Assembly (NCBI GenBank): GCA_963970005.1
Contig: CAXAMN010003892.1
Span: 189,536 to 253,535 of the forward strand
Source of the DNA: Durusdinium trenchii
Lineage: Eukaryota; Sar; Dinophyceae; Suessiales; Symbiodiniaceae
Direction: 5' to 3'
Length of the DNA stretch: 64,000 bases
Positions 45,283-57,678 of the stretch are shown piece by piece; the stretch's first letter is position 1, and every line of letters begins with the position of its first letter. The translations under genes and the position numbers were made by a program. Under the pieces are notes generated by a model. The model was not told the origin of the DNA, ran no database searches, and worked only from the letters and a program-made list of their open reading frames with translations.

Positions 45283-45337
45283 GATGAGGCATCCTGCCGC
45301 GGAGGCAACGGACTCAATCGAACAGAGCTTGATAGGC

Positions 45338-45477
45338 GTGAGAATGCCCGCATTCCGTCAGATTCGACCTGAGTCCTTCATGCCGCTTGCTCAAGCCCGG
45401 GCCTTATCGAGGGCCCTTGAGTCAAAAGGAAAAGCGCATGTCAGCGTTTGGGCTGCAGCGACTGTTCCAGCTGCTGT
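45338..45477. repeat. ~140-bp direct repeat, right copy
   Basis: Second copy of the repeat at 44,327-44,465, lying ~1.0 kb downstream and just after the last recognisable RT residues. Confidence 0.8.
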
Positions 45478-46582
45478 TTCTTGAAAGTTTTCTGCTGTTT
45501 GTTTATGGACCCGGCGTTTGTGAGCACTTGGGCAAAACATAGGCACCACCTCTACATCTGAGCTAGAGACTACCGGACATACTTTAAGACCCAAGAAGCA
45601 ACACCTGAGATATTGAAAGAACACGGGACCGAAAACCTCCCAAATCCTCCCAATCCGGAGGGCGCATAGATCTAATTTATAGAATTTATACAAGTCAGTC
45701 ATGCCTCCGGTTCGCAACAGCAGCGCAACGATACTTGCAAGCGACGCATCGATGTGTACATCATCATGCTTGAGCACTATTGACAAAGCATGCAAGTGCT
45801 ACGCAACACATCTGAACATTTATGAACGACATATGACAGTCGGTCGTCTAGATGTGGACACCTCAGAGTGAGACATGTCCACGGACGACACATCGAAGCC
45901 GCACCCCGGAACCACACATGCACACGACACCTAAACCGAACCTTTCGGAGAGGCACATTTGCAGTCCTTTTCGAAGTCGACCTCTGTTGCACACGCAAAA
46001 AGTGACAAACGAAGAAGTGCTAAGCTTCTAAGCCCCAAATTCCCAACGAAAAACATGGGTTACTCCTTCAGCAACCTGAAGTGTGCGCCACTAATTACTC
46101 CCTCGTGTTCCTGAGATGGTGTGATGACAGGCCACTCCTGAGCTGCTGTCGGAGATGCGGCCTTTGTTTTCATGGTTGGTTGTGCAAGACTCAGGCATCT
46201 CAGTGGTGCGTAAAGAGTGAAGACTATTAGTCATGAATGGGCATGGGGGGCCATAGGCCATGGCTAAGGGCCATGGGACTTGCTTCGTCGTATCCCTCAA
46301 TGGGACTGCCCCTAACTGATGGCGGCTTAGTTCCACGCTGCAGGTGCTGCATTTGCAACCGCGAGCCTGCTCAATCCACATCCACATCAATAGGCGGGAG
46401 CAGCAAGGTCAGTAGACTCAGTAGGCAACGGTATCAATTCGACTTGCCACATTTGCGTGGCTGGGAAGCCCCAGCTGTGGTCTCAAATGGTCTCAAACCT
46501 GTCGACTTTGGATACCAAAATTGGCTCAAAACATTGCAGCATAGAGGATCTGTGAGTGCACTTGGACTCGGATCTTCTGGCC
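45478..46582. other. No gene seen
   Basis: Short frames only, on both strands; nothing recognised. Confidence 0.35.
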
Positions 46583-46843
46583 ATGGGGAGTGGGGCAAGC
46601 ATGGGCATTGTCCACAAGAAGAAAAACAAGAAGGTCAGGAATCTTCAGGCCACACCAGTCATCCTGCTTTACAACAATTCAGATGAGGAAACAAAGACAA
46701 ACAGCTGTCGGTGCTCCCTTCCGACGTTGCCACCTCGGCCAATTGATCTGACTTCCAGAGCAAAGGTTCGCTCAGGAGGACTCAGTCCTGCTCTACATGT
46801 TCCCATTGAGGAGGAAGCAGAAGAGGAATTGGAACAGCTTTGA
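46583..46843 (+). CDS. Candidate small protein with N-myristoylation-like start
   Basis: From the ATG at 46,583 the frame encodes 86 aa: MGSGASMGIVHKKKNKKVRN, a hydrophobic strand (TPVILLYNN), an acidic/Cys stretch (SDEETKTNSCRCS), a Pro-rich segment, and an acidic tail (EEEAEEELEQL) before TGA. MGSGAS fits an N-myristoyltransferase site and is followed by a lysine cluster, the usual two-part membrane anchor. No family is recognised. It could be a complete small gene or the last exon of a larger one. Coding status rests on composition. Confidence 0.4.
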   Translation: MGSGASMGIVHKKKNKKVRNLQATPVILLYNNSDEETKTNSCRCSLPTLPPRPIDLTSRAKVRSGGLSPALHVPIEEEAEEELEQL

Positions 46844-46892
46844 TTGGAGAGGATATGATTTCTGACAGTTCCACACAAGTTACATACTTTCA

Positions 46893-46922
46893 TAATTAAT
46901 GATAATTAATGATAATTAATGT
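46893..46922. repeat. TAATTAATGA tandem (about 3 copies)
   Basis: ATTAATGATA-type unit of about 10 bp repeated head to tail. Too short to mean much; AT-rich DNA between two candidate genes. Confidence 0.7.
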
Positions 46923-47738
46923 TTTTGCCGCGCGCCAATGCCTTATCAGTAGTTTTGTTGCCGTGTGTGGCCAGCACCACGGGAAGCCTGTATATAGTAC
47001 CCGGTTGTGCGAGGGTGGCTTATCACACCTACCGGTGCGTCGTTGAAGCTTTTGCTCAGAAAGTGGTAGCTTAGTCCAACGAGGGTCCAAAGTGTTTCGA
47101 AGGCAATGTATCAGGGCCGTGTGGTTTCAGCATCCCTAGCTATGGCATTTGCACATGTGCAGTGTGCAGCCATACAATCTCAAGACATACCGGACCAAGC
47201 TTGCCTAGGGCCGCAACATGGTGCAACAGACATTCCATCAATCCTATCAATGAACATTGAACTTTCCACAAAGGTTTTGCAGTCGCTCAATGATACTCGA
47301 GCACTTGTGAGCAAGTGCCATCATCATCAATCATTCTCGACGTTCTTGTCCATGGCGAAGGGACAAACATGGCCTGAAAAGAGTCCCGTCCATCCGAACG
47401 TGCAGATTTGCTTTCCTTCTTTGCTTCAACCTCACCGTCCAGTTTGGCTTGGATTGAAACCAGTGGCTCAGTTTTTGTCAATCCTACCCAAAAAGAAGAA
47501 ACACACAAAAAGAAGACCGAAGGAAAGGAAAACAGAAGAGCAAAAAGGCTGCAGAAAAAGAGAACATGTATTTCGTAGGCAACAAATCATCCTTATGACT
47601 CGTCTGTGGCACATGTTGGTGCTCCTACTGCCTAGGCATCGATCGCGTGGTGTCACGACATTCCTGGCTTCTTTTCCAGTGGTGGAGAGACCCGTGCAGA
47701 GGTACACATCATCGTGTCACGATGTGACGCGATCGCAT

Positions 47739-47808
47739 CGAAGCGTGTCGTGTCGCGTGTTGTGTCACGTGTTGTGTCGCGTGTTGTGTCGCGTGGAGTC
47801 GTGTCGTC
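47739..47808. repeat. (GTGTCGCGTGTT)n minisatellite
   Basis: Five to six degenerate 12-bp units of GTGTCGCGTGTT / GTGTCACGTGTT lie directly upstream of the acceptor of the first recognisable MTFP1-like exon, so presumably inside an intron. The frame through it reads SCRVLCHVLCRVLCRV, an artefact. Confidence 0.8.
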
Positions 47809-47819
47809 CGTTCGGGCAG

Positions 47820-49179
47820 GTCTTCACGAAAGAGTTGGAGGAGACACCGTTTCGATACCTGCCGTACTTGGCACGTGCCAAGCGGTTGTTATTGAGCTCC
47901 CAAAGATACATCGCCTACTCCAGTGACGTGGGCGAATCGCTGCGACCGGTCTTGAAACCTTGGCAAGTAAACTTGAGCTATGGTATTGCAGGAGCTTCTC
48001 GACGTCATGAGTTAAATCTTTTTCATTTGCAACACCCACTTGAGATGTCATCAGTGTTTGCTTACTTTTGGTCTGGGGTTGGTCACTACGTTTTTATGCT
48101 GCTTCTAAAGTCACAAAGGTATGGCCTTTGATCAACCAAGTCAGCAAACATAGTGAAGACAGTTCTGTTGGCTTTGCGGAAGTTCAGGTAAAGATAAACA
48201 TTGGAAACATAGGAATTTCCTTGAGAACACAGGCTGTCTATTTCTTGGACCAAAGTCTTTTGCCTCCGAAGGCCTACGTTTTAGCTGACACTACTTTAGC
48301 GGGGTATCGGAAGCACCAGAAGAACTGCAGCCGAGAGGAAATTGCTGCTGCGTGCGCTCACACTGCTGTCTTCCAAACATTGGCATCGCTGGCCTTGCCT
48401 GCAGTCGCCTGGCACAAACGACACAGCGGCGAAAGACAGTTGGAGGCAGAGGGTCACAGTTCTTTTGCAAGGGTTGTTGAATGGTGTGGTCGTGTTGGTG
48501 TTGTTGATGATGATGAAGATGAAGCAGTGATAAGTAGCAAACTCAGTGCTTGATTGACTCAGATTCCTTTGTAGGATTGAACTGGGTCATCACTTGAGCT
48601 CCCTTTTGTTGCATCATTATCCTCCGGGTTGCCTCGGGTGGCCTTGTTCTAGTGATTTTTGTGTGTGCATATTTGAAGCTAAGCAACAGAACAGGCCCTT
48701 CTCAAGTCAATAGTGGGTCTGGGGGGAGGGTAATCAGATGTAGCGGATGGCATTGATCAAATCTATATAATCTAATTATGTTGTCATTGCCTGAGGTGAT
48801 CATCCACACCTGCGTCCATCAGTCCCAGCACTTCTTCGACAAGGAACGCTTTGCGCACAAGCCAAAGCTGGCAAGATATGGTCCAAGCGCTGTGGGGTTA
48901 GCAATCATTCCATTCATGCCACTGCAGCCTGACTGAATGCTCTTGGACGGTGCAAGTCATGCTCCCAAGTTGGCTTTTTGTTTGCTTTTGATATGGCACC
49001 TTGTTGCCATGCGTTGCTGTGTTGATCGTCGTAGACCCTCAGATTGTGAAGGTTGGACCACCCTTGCGAGCATGCCGCTTTGCTGCACAGCCAAGTGGTT
49101 TAGAGTCTTCGACAAACTACATCCCATGTTGCAGCTTTGCATTCATTGGGGCGGCACCAGAATCCCATCCAGGAACTGA
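47820..49179 (+). CDS. MTFP1/MTP18-like mitochondrial fission process protein (spliced, 5' part missing)
   Basis: Four exons fit the MTP18 family in order. Exon A, 47,820-47,987, has RYLPYLARAKRLLLSSQRY, then IAYSSDVGESLRPVL and VNLSYGI. Exon B, 48,272-48,400, has AYVLADTTLAGYRKH and AVFQTLASLALP. Exon C, 48,796-48,923, has VIIHTCVHQSQHFF and ARYGPSAVGLAIIPFMP. Exon D starts at 49,052 (LDHPCEHA). All three introns (284, 395 and 128 bp) begin GCAG, end AG and keep the frame; the bases after AG are always G. In metazoa the family acts at the mitochondrial inner membrane in fission; GLAIIPFMP is one membrane helix. In exon D the direct frame stops at 49,101-49,103, but the expected C-terminus (AKWFRVFDKLHPM) continues one frame over to 49,179, so the end is either frameshifted or contains a small extra segment. 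The N-terminal exon was not found. Confidence 0.8.
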
Positions 49180-49389
49180 CATTTCGCTGTGGCTAAGACA
49201 TGCTAAGACCTGCAAAGGTGCAGAAAGCTTCAAAAACCTTCTGTCTCCCAGTGTTTGGAGCACTTTTCAAGTCTTGGGACCCGCATCGAACTGAGGGGAC
49301 TCCATCTTTAAGGTTTGGGAATTTTGAACCCCAACAGAATCTACAGTTGGCGCGAAACATCGATACATGGCACCTAAATACGTGAATCA

Positions 49390-49766
49390 AGGGACAAGAA
49401 GATACAGAAACTGATGCCATCAGCATTCCTCCCCTGCAGCTACCTGGCCCCAAGGCGATTGACGCTATGTTCGATCTTTGTTGGCCTGCATGGCGTGGAG
49501 AGGGATCCAAATAAGACGGACTGATGAACCGGACGGCAATCCAAGGATTGATGCGGACAAAACAAAAAGAATCCGCCCATTTGGGTACATCTTCCAAGTG
49601 TTTTGAGCCAATGCCAGTGCTGGTTGAAGTTCCGAGGGAATTCCGACCTCCAGTGAAACGGTTGAAAGGACTGGCAGCTAGCAGCGAAGAATATCCTATC
49701 AATCCTAGTGAGAACAGAGCGTACATGCTATCGCTTTTTTGGATTGAGGTGGATGGTGCAAGTTGA
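49390..49766 (+). pseudogene. Possible decayed coding region, unknown family
   Basis: Three consecutive pieces in changing frames have protein-like composition: EDTETDAISIPPLQLPGPKA, then IDAMFDLCWPAWRGEG; RIDADKTKRIRPFGYIFQVF; and VEVPREFRPPVKRLKGLAAS ending in WIEVDGAS before TGA. Stops separate them. The minus strand is also open over much of this (177 codons), so which strand ever coded is uncertain. Confidence 0.22.
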
Positions 49767-52700
49767 TTCAGACGATGATGCCAATTAATTGTGCAAATGT
49801 GTTTGTCGTTGGTGTTGGTAGTGTAGCTGTATTCATTTCCCTTTGTGTCCTTGCTAGGGCGTGTTGGCCGTTCTTGTTGCGGGTGGTTTGCATTATGACA
49901 TATTCACATAGATTTCAAGCTCACAATCATGTTCCTTCTCATGACGGGTTCGTACCAGTTGACGGTCCTCCAGTCCTGGTCAGGGTCATTACATGTTTTC
50001 ATGTTCACGCCAGCTACAGTATATGCGGTCTCATTCTCAAGCCCACCTCCATATCATGTTCATGGTCCAGCCTTTGTGTTTTCATGTAATTAACGATTTG
50101 ATTTGGATTGTTTGTGGCAGTTCATGTCATGTTTATGCCTTGTCATGTGTTTTTGGTTTCATGACGTTGATGCTATTCGGATTTATGATCAATCCTTGCT
50201 ATGTTCATGTTTGTGTTCACATGTGTTGTCAAAAGTATTCCTATCACGATCATGTCAGTCTCGTTTGGATATTGGATACTGATCGGACTTCATGGTGATG
50301 TCATGTTTTACGGTTACTATTCAAGGTGATGTCACGTTTATGTCCATGTTCATATTTCATGTCTGGGTGTTCTGATGAAAAGGAGGACTTCTACACTTTG
50401 CCATCCACCTTCATTGTTACCAGAAGAACTCCCATTTGACACGTCCCGGGACAGCTGGAGAGACCTCATCGGAGCGGAAAGAAAAGATTACGATGAAAGT
50501 GAAGGATGAAAAGATTACGATGAAAGGACGCTACGAACGGGGCTCCTGGCATTACTAGTAGCAAGAAGCTATTAGAAACAAATAAGTAAATGTGCAAAGA
50601 GTTGCCCAGAGAGAGGTGATTTCTATTTGTGGTTCTCGACCTACGGAGCAGTGCGCCCCTCAGAAAGCCAGGTTTGTGTTTCGTGTTGAAAGACATCACG
50701 CGAAAGTCTGATCCGCCAAGTCAACAGAGGTGGTTTCCGAAGAGAGGAGTGTGAGCACTGAGTGAAGGTAAGTTGCAAATGTTGGCACAGCCTGTTGGCA
50801 GGTCCGTTGGTACTGGTTCCACTTGGCAATTCAGCTGGGCTTCATCAGCCGAGAGTCCGGGCCCACAGACCCTGACAACAGATGTGTTCGTGGCGAATGG
50901 ATGTCATCTCCACCTGACACACCATATCACCCATATATACATGTGCATGGTCCATGGTCAAAGAGTTTTGGATCCAAAAGAAAGTTCCGCAGCCACAGGA
51001 TGCATTCTGGCACGGCCCAGCTTGGTCGTCAAGGAAATATATATGTGGAAGTATTGCGAACCCTCTTTGAGATCAACCTTTGGTGCAAGTCTTTGGACTC
51101 GCACATGGTGAATTCGATTGGTGTGGTCCAAAGAGACTATGGTTCCCTTGTGGAGCTCTTTTTGCAGATGCATTGTTGTTGATCACTTCTCAGACAGGCT
51201 TGCCGTGGCCAAGGTTCCAAGTGATTTCGGCAGTGGGAACTTGGCCTTTCGTTCCTTGGTGAAGACCATCGGTGGGTCCGGCCGAAAGACTTGCCCGGGA
51301 TGCCAAGCTCGACATTTCTGATCCAGGTGTTCGAAAATGCCACGCTGGCAGTCCGTCCTTTTTGTTGCCCAACACGGCCAAGTGACCAAAACAGATTCAT
51401 CATGATTCATCCAAAACAGTGCCACAGGGAAGGGTCATGATATTTTTGTGATTCTTTGTGTATCCATCATCGATCCATCATGATTCATCACTATGCTTGA
51501 GTTTGTGTGTTTTCGTGCAAGCAAGACCTCCAAAGCCTCCCTGCTCAGGAAGTGAAACTCTCCTTCTGTGCGATTTGCCTCACTTACTTGGTGGTGCTGC
51601 TGGAGGTTCATTCACAAAAGAACACTGAAAGATACTGAAAGGATCTGCAAGGGACCCACAGCATCCCAAAGTCGTTACGGTTTGGTCAGTTTGGTCATTG
51701 GATGGTGTTGGGCATTTGCTCAAGGAGTTGTTCTTCGCCATTCGTAGCATCGCCTCTATTGCAGCGTTGCGTATGTTTGGCTGCAGGCACGAAGCAGCCT
51801 CCTCGGTGTTACGTAGTTTATGCCATTCTTTTTCGGCTGCAGGTTTACAACTTCTCCTCAGTGCGGAGCAAAGATGTTGTGACAAAGAGCCTTCGGCTGC
51901 ACTGGCTTAAATCCACAGGACTGTGTTTGTTTGTATCCAACTGTCAGGTTGCGTGAGTTTCACTGGGGGGCAAGCACGTTCCCCGGAGGTCCGCATCCCG
52001 AGTGCTTGTTGTTGGGGGTGTCGAGTCACATTTTGATGAAATACGGTACGCTCCTAGGTTGAAATAGCAAGCCTTTTGTTTCTCGAAAACCTCTTGTATG
52101 TGCAGAGTTGACTTGGCCCATGACTTGCATCCATAGGGTGAAGATTGTAGCTCTCAGACCCACCCAAGTTCAACTTCAGACCACAAATACACGTTGAATC
52201 CAGTTGAATAGCTGTCCAGCAATGTCCGCCTCGACTGCACGTCAAAAGTTGTTTGCGCTTTTAATTGGTCCGGGCCAGCGCGTCGGATTCTGAAAGGGTC
52301 CCTCAGGAGGGGTACATGTCCAGGCCTATGATCCAGACCCATCCAGAGCGAATGATGTGGCATTGCTAGCTTTGCCGGTAACTTACCCTGCTAGAGGAAT
52401 TCTTGGATGGTTTTTGGCGTGAATGTACCCTTCAATTTTGCCAACACATGGCCTACGGCAAGGGGAATCGCATCTCGTGACCAACACTGAAAGCGTTTTT
52501 TTGGCAGCTGCCTTCGTAAGGATGGTCCACGCCACTAAGTTCTGTTAAGTTTTAAAAGTTTGCAGTTTGCACAACTGTCAAATGTTCCAACCGTCTCGCC
52601 TTCAGGATCACAGTGGATGGCTTGCTTGACATGATACTGCTTCCAGCTTCGTGGCGGAAATTAAAGGGGAGAGTTGCTGGGAGAACATGTAGAACCTGTG

Positions 52701-54984
52701 ACCAGGCGGAACCTCAGGTACATCTAGTTGAAGTACTCATTGTCTACACTAGGACCACAAGCTTACAGGGGATGAACGACGCGCTTTCTTTCCTTGAATG
52801 TTTTGACCCAGTTGACTGCACCTGACTGGAGGACACTGTAACGCAGCAACGGCTCCTTCAGCGTATTGCCGAGGTAAACATCGGTTTGTTCGGACACCTT
52901 TGTGTCCGAAAGCTGAGCTTGCAGGGGCAGCATCACTCCGTACAGGCAGGTGTATCAAGACCCGGAGCCGACACGTCTTTAGCAAAAACTCAGCAACACA
53001 TAGCAAAACGACGCCACGGGGATGCGTATGTATTTTCAGCATCAGTTCGCTCTACGGCTAAGCCCGGCAAAAGCCTGGTTCGTTGCATATGTTGCTGGCA
53101 GCGGCTTAAGTTGCAAAGTCTGGCCATGAAATTTGGTTAAACAAAATGACAGTTTTTCCTTGTGTGGCGATCACTAGAATTCTATGACCTTGTGTGTATG
53201 TTTGTTTCTAGCCAGGATCTCTAGTTCAAGTGTCCTGTGTCAAGCCCTTGCTCACAGGTGATTTCCACCATAGTGGCTTGGCAGATTTTTGGCTGGAGCT
53301 TGGAGTGCCTGGAGATGGAGCAGTGAACATGTTGCGTTGTTGGTGTGTTTTGCTGATGCTGACGTGAGTGCATCGAACGCATGTCCAACAAATGTTGAAC
53401 CTACGTAGGCATTGAAGTAGCTTTTGGTGCAGCAGTAAAGATTTTATCATGATCGTGAGAATGTGTATTGGCATTTAGCCACGCGCGATGTTGCCAATTA
53501 GGCTAGCATTTGTTGCCAATTAGGCTAGCATTTGTTGCCAATTAGCCGGAGAATCTGAGAGAGAGAGAGACCCATCACACACCTCCTCAGTCTGTACTTG
53601 TGATGTACGCCCGAACTCAGACTTCACTGGAGGGTGGAGTCAAAAAGAAGGAGGTCATTGACCGATCAAAACTGGGGCCAATTAGGTTCAAAGTGGAAAT
53701 CGACACAGCTGATCTGCAAACTCGAAACATGGAAAAGTGATTCCACGACATTCCGAAAGCAGTGAAATGTAAAAAGTTCAGCAGCAGAGTGAATGTCAAA
53801 TTGATGCCATTCAAGAAGATTGTGATTCTTTACCCGGAGAAAAGGGGATCAAAATTAAAACACATGAAATCGACACAACGAAACTTACGTGCAGTGCACA
53901 TCGAGATCAAGAAATTTCAAAAGGAGTCAAAATGCTACCAAATGCTCTAAACTGCTGCACTGTGAATGTGAAAAAAGGCCGCGGGCACAGAAAGGGAACT
54001 GGAGGCGCGAGGGAACGACGCAAAAGGGAAAGCAAAGAAGCGTAAGGATCCCATGCGCAAGTGGCAACGGAAAGCGTCGAAAACGCATGGCAAGCACGAC
54101 GCAGAACATGCGCAGCAATGGCGAAACGAATGAACAACGTAAAACAACAACAGCGGAAAGCCACACAAAAAGACAACGCTCAAGATCATGCACGGGCAAG
54201 GGCACATTGCCGTTGAAACCCAAGAGATCAGCTCATCATAGCGATGCAAAGTTAAAGAACTGAATTCGGAAACGCCAGAGCAGTGCATGTTAATACACGA
54301 GGGTGCATCTAAAACAAAACATGGGGCTAGTGGGAGTTGATTTATACATGTACAGCAACAGTACATCAATGGTTAGAAGATGTTAATTAGAAGTAACTCC
54401 TTACACGACTATCCAAGATCTCCAAGAATGGAAACCTATCAAGTTCTCTACAGCAACCAGGCATATTCGTATCCCACTCAGCCCAAGATTTCCAAAGCTG
54501 GAAAGTGCCAGAGCCGTTTGGCTGAGGCCGAGAGTTCCGAAATTTGGGAAGCCTGGGCTTTGTGGTCTGTTCTAGGCAAGCAGAGGGTGTCAGAATATAC
54601 GCATCGACATATAGCTGGCAGGAAAAGGGTTCCTTTTCACTTTTTTCCTGATTGCAAACCAAGCAGAAGTGTGTTCATGGTAAATCTCTTAACTGGTCTT
54701 TGCTTTGCTAGTTCCATCCATGCGCTTTGGGGAATGCAGCCGCAAGTAGTAATTTGGATTCCTCCTTCGGCACGTTGTGCGGAGGCCTATTCGTGACTGT
54801 GGTAGATGTGGAGTCGCAAGAAGATGCGGAGCGCAGGTCCTTTGTCAAGCCATTCAGGACTGTCGCTATTGGGGTGGAGGGCCATCGCTCTTAGGTTCCT
54901 TGAAGTTGTTTTTCTATTTTCTTTTTCATTCCCCACCTGTCAGGTGAGGGTTGTTAGATTTCATGTCAGCCCCATCTCCTCCTT
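49767..54984. other. No supported gene
   Basis: About 5 kb with short frames only. 49,900-50,370 is rich in CATGTTCATG-type words. 50,520-50,580 has a copy of the GGGGCTCCTGG...TAGTAGCAAGAAGCTA dispersed repeat. Unrecognised plus-strand frames at 50,823-51,182, 51,698-51,910 and 54,380-54,796 lack domains. The 53,880-54,260 segment is purine-rich, giving Lys/Arg-rich frames. Confidence 0.35.
53490..53571. repeat. 22-bp tandem (2.6 copies) followed by (GA)n
   Basis: TTGCCAATTAGGCTAGCATT starts at 53,491 and 53,513 with a partial third copy at 53,535 (period 22 bp). A GA run follows at about 53,557-53,571. Confidence 0.8.
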
Positions 54985-55178
54985 CTCCTCCGCCGGACCC
55001 CAACCACGACCATCCACGCCCAGTGTTCCCTGCCAGACCTCAACCACGACCATCCGCGCCCCCAGTGTTCCCTGCCGGACCTCAACCACCACGCCCATTG
55101 TTCCCTGCCGGACCTCAACCGCGAGCTCCAGACCCAAGTGTTCTCTGCCGGACCTCAACCACGACCATCCGCGCCCGC
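54985..55178. repeat. ~42-bp repeat: GGACC(T)CAACCACGACCATCCGCGCCC
   Basis: GACCTCAACCACGACCATCC, then GCGCCC and GTGTTCCCTGCCG, recurs about four times with variation before the sequence passes into the ACAACC array. The frames continue through both arrays and are not genes. Confidence 0.75.
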
Positions 55179-56262
55179 AACACACACAACCACAAACACA
55201 CAACCACAAACACACAACCACAACCACACCCACAAACACACAATCACAAACACACAACCACAAGCATACAACCACAAACACACAACCACAAACACACAAC
55301 CACAAACACACAACCACAAACACAACCCCACAAGCACACAACCACAAACACACAACCACACAAACACAACCACAAGCACACAACCACACAAACACAACCA
55401 CAAACACAACCACAAACACACAACCACAAACACACCCACAAACACACTAACGCAACCACAAACACACAACCACAGACACCCAAACACAACCACAAACCCA
55501 CAACCACAAACACACAACCACGAACACAACAACAAACACACAACAACAAACACACAACCACAACCACAACCACAAACACACAATCACGAACACACAACCA
55601 CAAACACAACCACAAACACACAAACACAACCACAAACACACAACAACAAACACGCAACCACAAACACAACCACAAACAAGCACAAACACACAACCACAAC
55701 CACAAGCACACAACCACAAACACGCAACCACAAACAAACAACCACAAACACAACTACAAGCACACAACCACAAACACACAACCACAACTACAAACACACA
55801 ATCACAAAGACAACCACAAACACACAATCACAGAGACAACCACAAACACAGTCACAAACACACAACCACAAACACACAACCACAAACACAACCACAGACA
55901 CCCAAACACAACCACAAACACACAACCACGAACACAACAACAAACACACAACCACAACCACAAACACAAACACAACCACAAACACAAGCACAAACACACA
56001 ACCACAAACACAAGCACAATCACAAACACACAAACACAATCACACAACCACAAACACATCCACAAACACAACCACAAACACACAACCACAACCACAACTA
56101 CAAACACACAATCACAAAGACAACCACAAACACACAACCACAAACACACAACCACAAACACACAACCACAACCACAACACATCACACAACCACAAACACA
56201 CAACCACAACCACAACACAGCACACAACACAAACACAACACACAACCACAGCACACAACCCG
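55179..56262. repeat. (ACACAACCACAA)n minisatellite, ~1.1 kb
   Basis: Almost pure repetition of CACAAACACACAACCACAA variants, nearly free of T on the plus strand. It reads open in several frames on each strand (for example a 463-codon plus frame of [12 protein letters not shown] and minus frames of [10 protein letters not shown]). These are translation artefacts of a stop-poor repeat; no start context, domain or codon variation supports a protein. Confidence 0.92.
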
Positions 56263-57678
56263 AGGACCCACAAGCAAAATCGAGAACTACAATACTCACG
56301 ACCATGGCAACATGCTCCTCACTATGGCATCAAGACAAATGATTGAAATGTCATGGTGGGGATCACTCGAAGTAAAGTATTTTTTCTATAAGGATATGGT
56401 TATATTCTTTTTGGCTCAGGACCCGCAGCAATCATTTCCCGATGACGTTTGATGGTCCCCAACCAAGGTCGCTGTGACTTGACACACTAGGACTGAGACT
56501 AGGCCCTTGAAGTTACAAGTAAGTGTCTCCTAAGGTTACTAATGATGTTTTAAAGAGGATGTTGTTCATGATCCCCATAGCAGACAAAGCAGTAGTGTTT
56601 TTGAGCAGTGCATGTTTTGTCACCAGCAATTGTACAGGAGTTTATCAGCAGGTCCTTGTTCAGGACCTTGTTCATCGACAGACATTCATGTTGCAAACCA
56701 TAAGTTGCGTGAAAGTCATGTTTGACTTAGTCAGAGAGTATTGGATGTTTGACGAAAGATCCGCGAAAGTTCCATTGTTATGAAGTATACTCTTGGGCCA
56801 TGAACACCTGCTGAACTCGCGACCTTTTGTGGCAACAGTTTGGCCAAAGTTTCACGAAGGCTTAGCCCCACTTCGCAGGTCCTGCCGACATGTTGCTAGG
56901 TAATGACGTGCAATGACTCCACAACAAGGGAGCTTCCGTAGTTTATCCATTTAGTAGGCCGATTCCATGAAGAGGAACATAGATTAAACCCAGCATACTG
57001 TATACTTTAGTTCGACTCCTCACATTGAAACTTGAGTTTGCACTATGTTGATCTGTATTTGTGGCTTTTGTGGTGACTGATAAATACATTCGTCACGGGC
57101 GTCCTTCGATCTTGCTTTGCACGGAGGAATTTGAGCCTGCAAGGCGCGAGTGTTGCTGACAGTAGGGGAATGAATTGAATGACTCAGATCTTCAGTGGCG
57201 CAACATCTCAGGGATAGAAGCTATCGACGACCCCAATGGTTTGTTGGCATTTATACTGTGCCTGTGGCTGGCTGGCCTTATCAAGCATCACCTGCACGTT
57301 TGCAAAGTGCGTATTCCTGCTTCGCTTTGTTTGAATAGCGATAGTTTGCGCATGTTTGCGCCACCTCCAAGTCTAAGCTGCAATCCAAACGTTTGAGAAG
57401 TGTTGAGACGCATTCGGATTGGAAGCCGCTGACAGAAGAAACGTCGCGACAAGGATTAGCAACTCTGCATGCTGCCCGCAGGCGTCCGCACCTGGGTCTT
57501 CATTATCATGGCCATCTCTGTCACAAGGTTTGCCACGTTGGAGTGTTCGGCAAATTAATCACGAAAGCTAGCCTTAGCTAGCTGGAGTTGCTCTTGCTTT
57601 AGCAAGTTAAGTGACGGGGTGGACGCACCTCAGAAACCTCAAATAATTGATTAAATCAATCTTATGGACCCCCCCCCC
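56263..57678. other. No gene seen; flank of the copia element
   Basis: Short unrecognised frames. A poly-C run (57,670-57,678) directly abuts the inferred LTR start. Confidence 0.4.

Noticed and set aside
49193-49726. 177-codon minus frame
   Set aside because: No domain. The plus strand of the same interval holds the more protein-like fragments and part of the MTFP1-like 3' region lies just upstream.
54806-56346. Plus frames of 402 and 463 codons and Cys/Leu/Val-rich minus frames
   Set aside because: They are translations of the ACAACC array. Codon content is pure repeat and every frame is similarly open.
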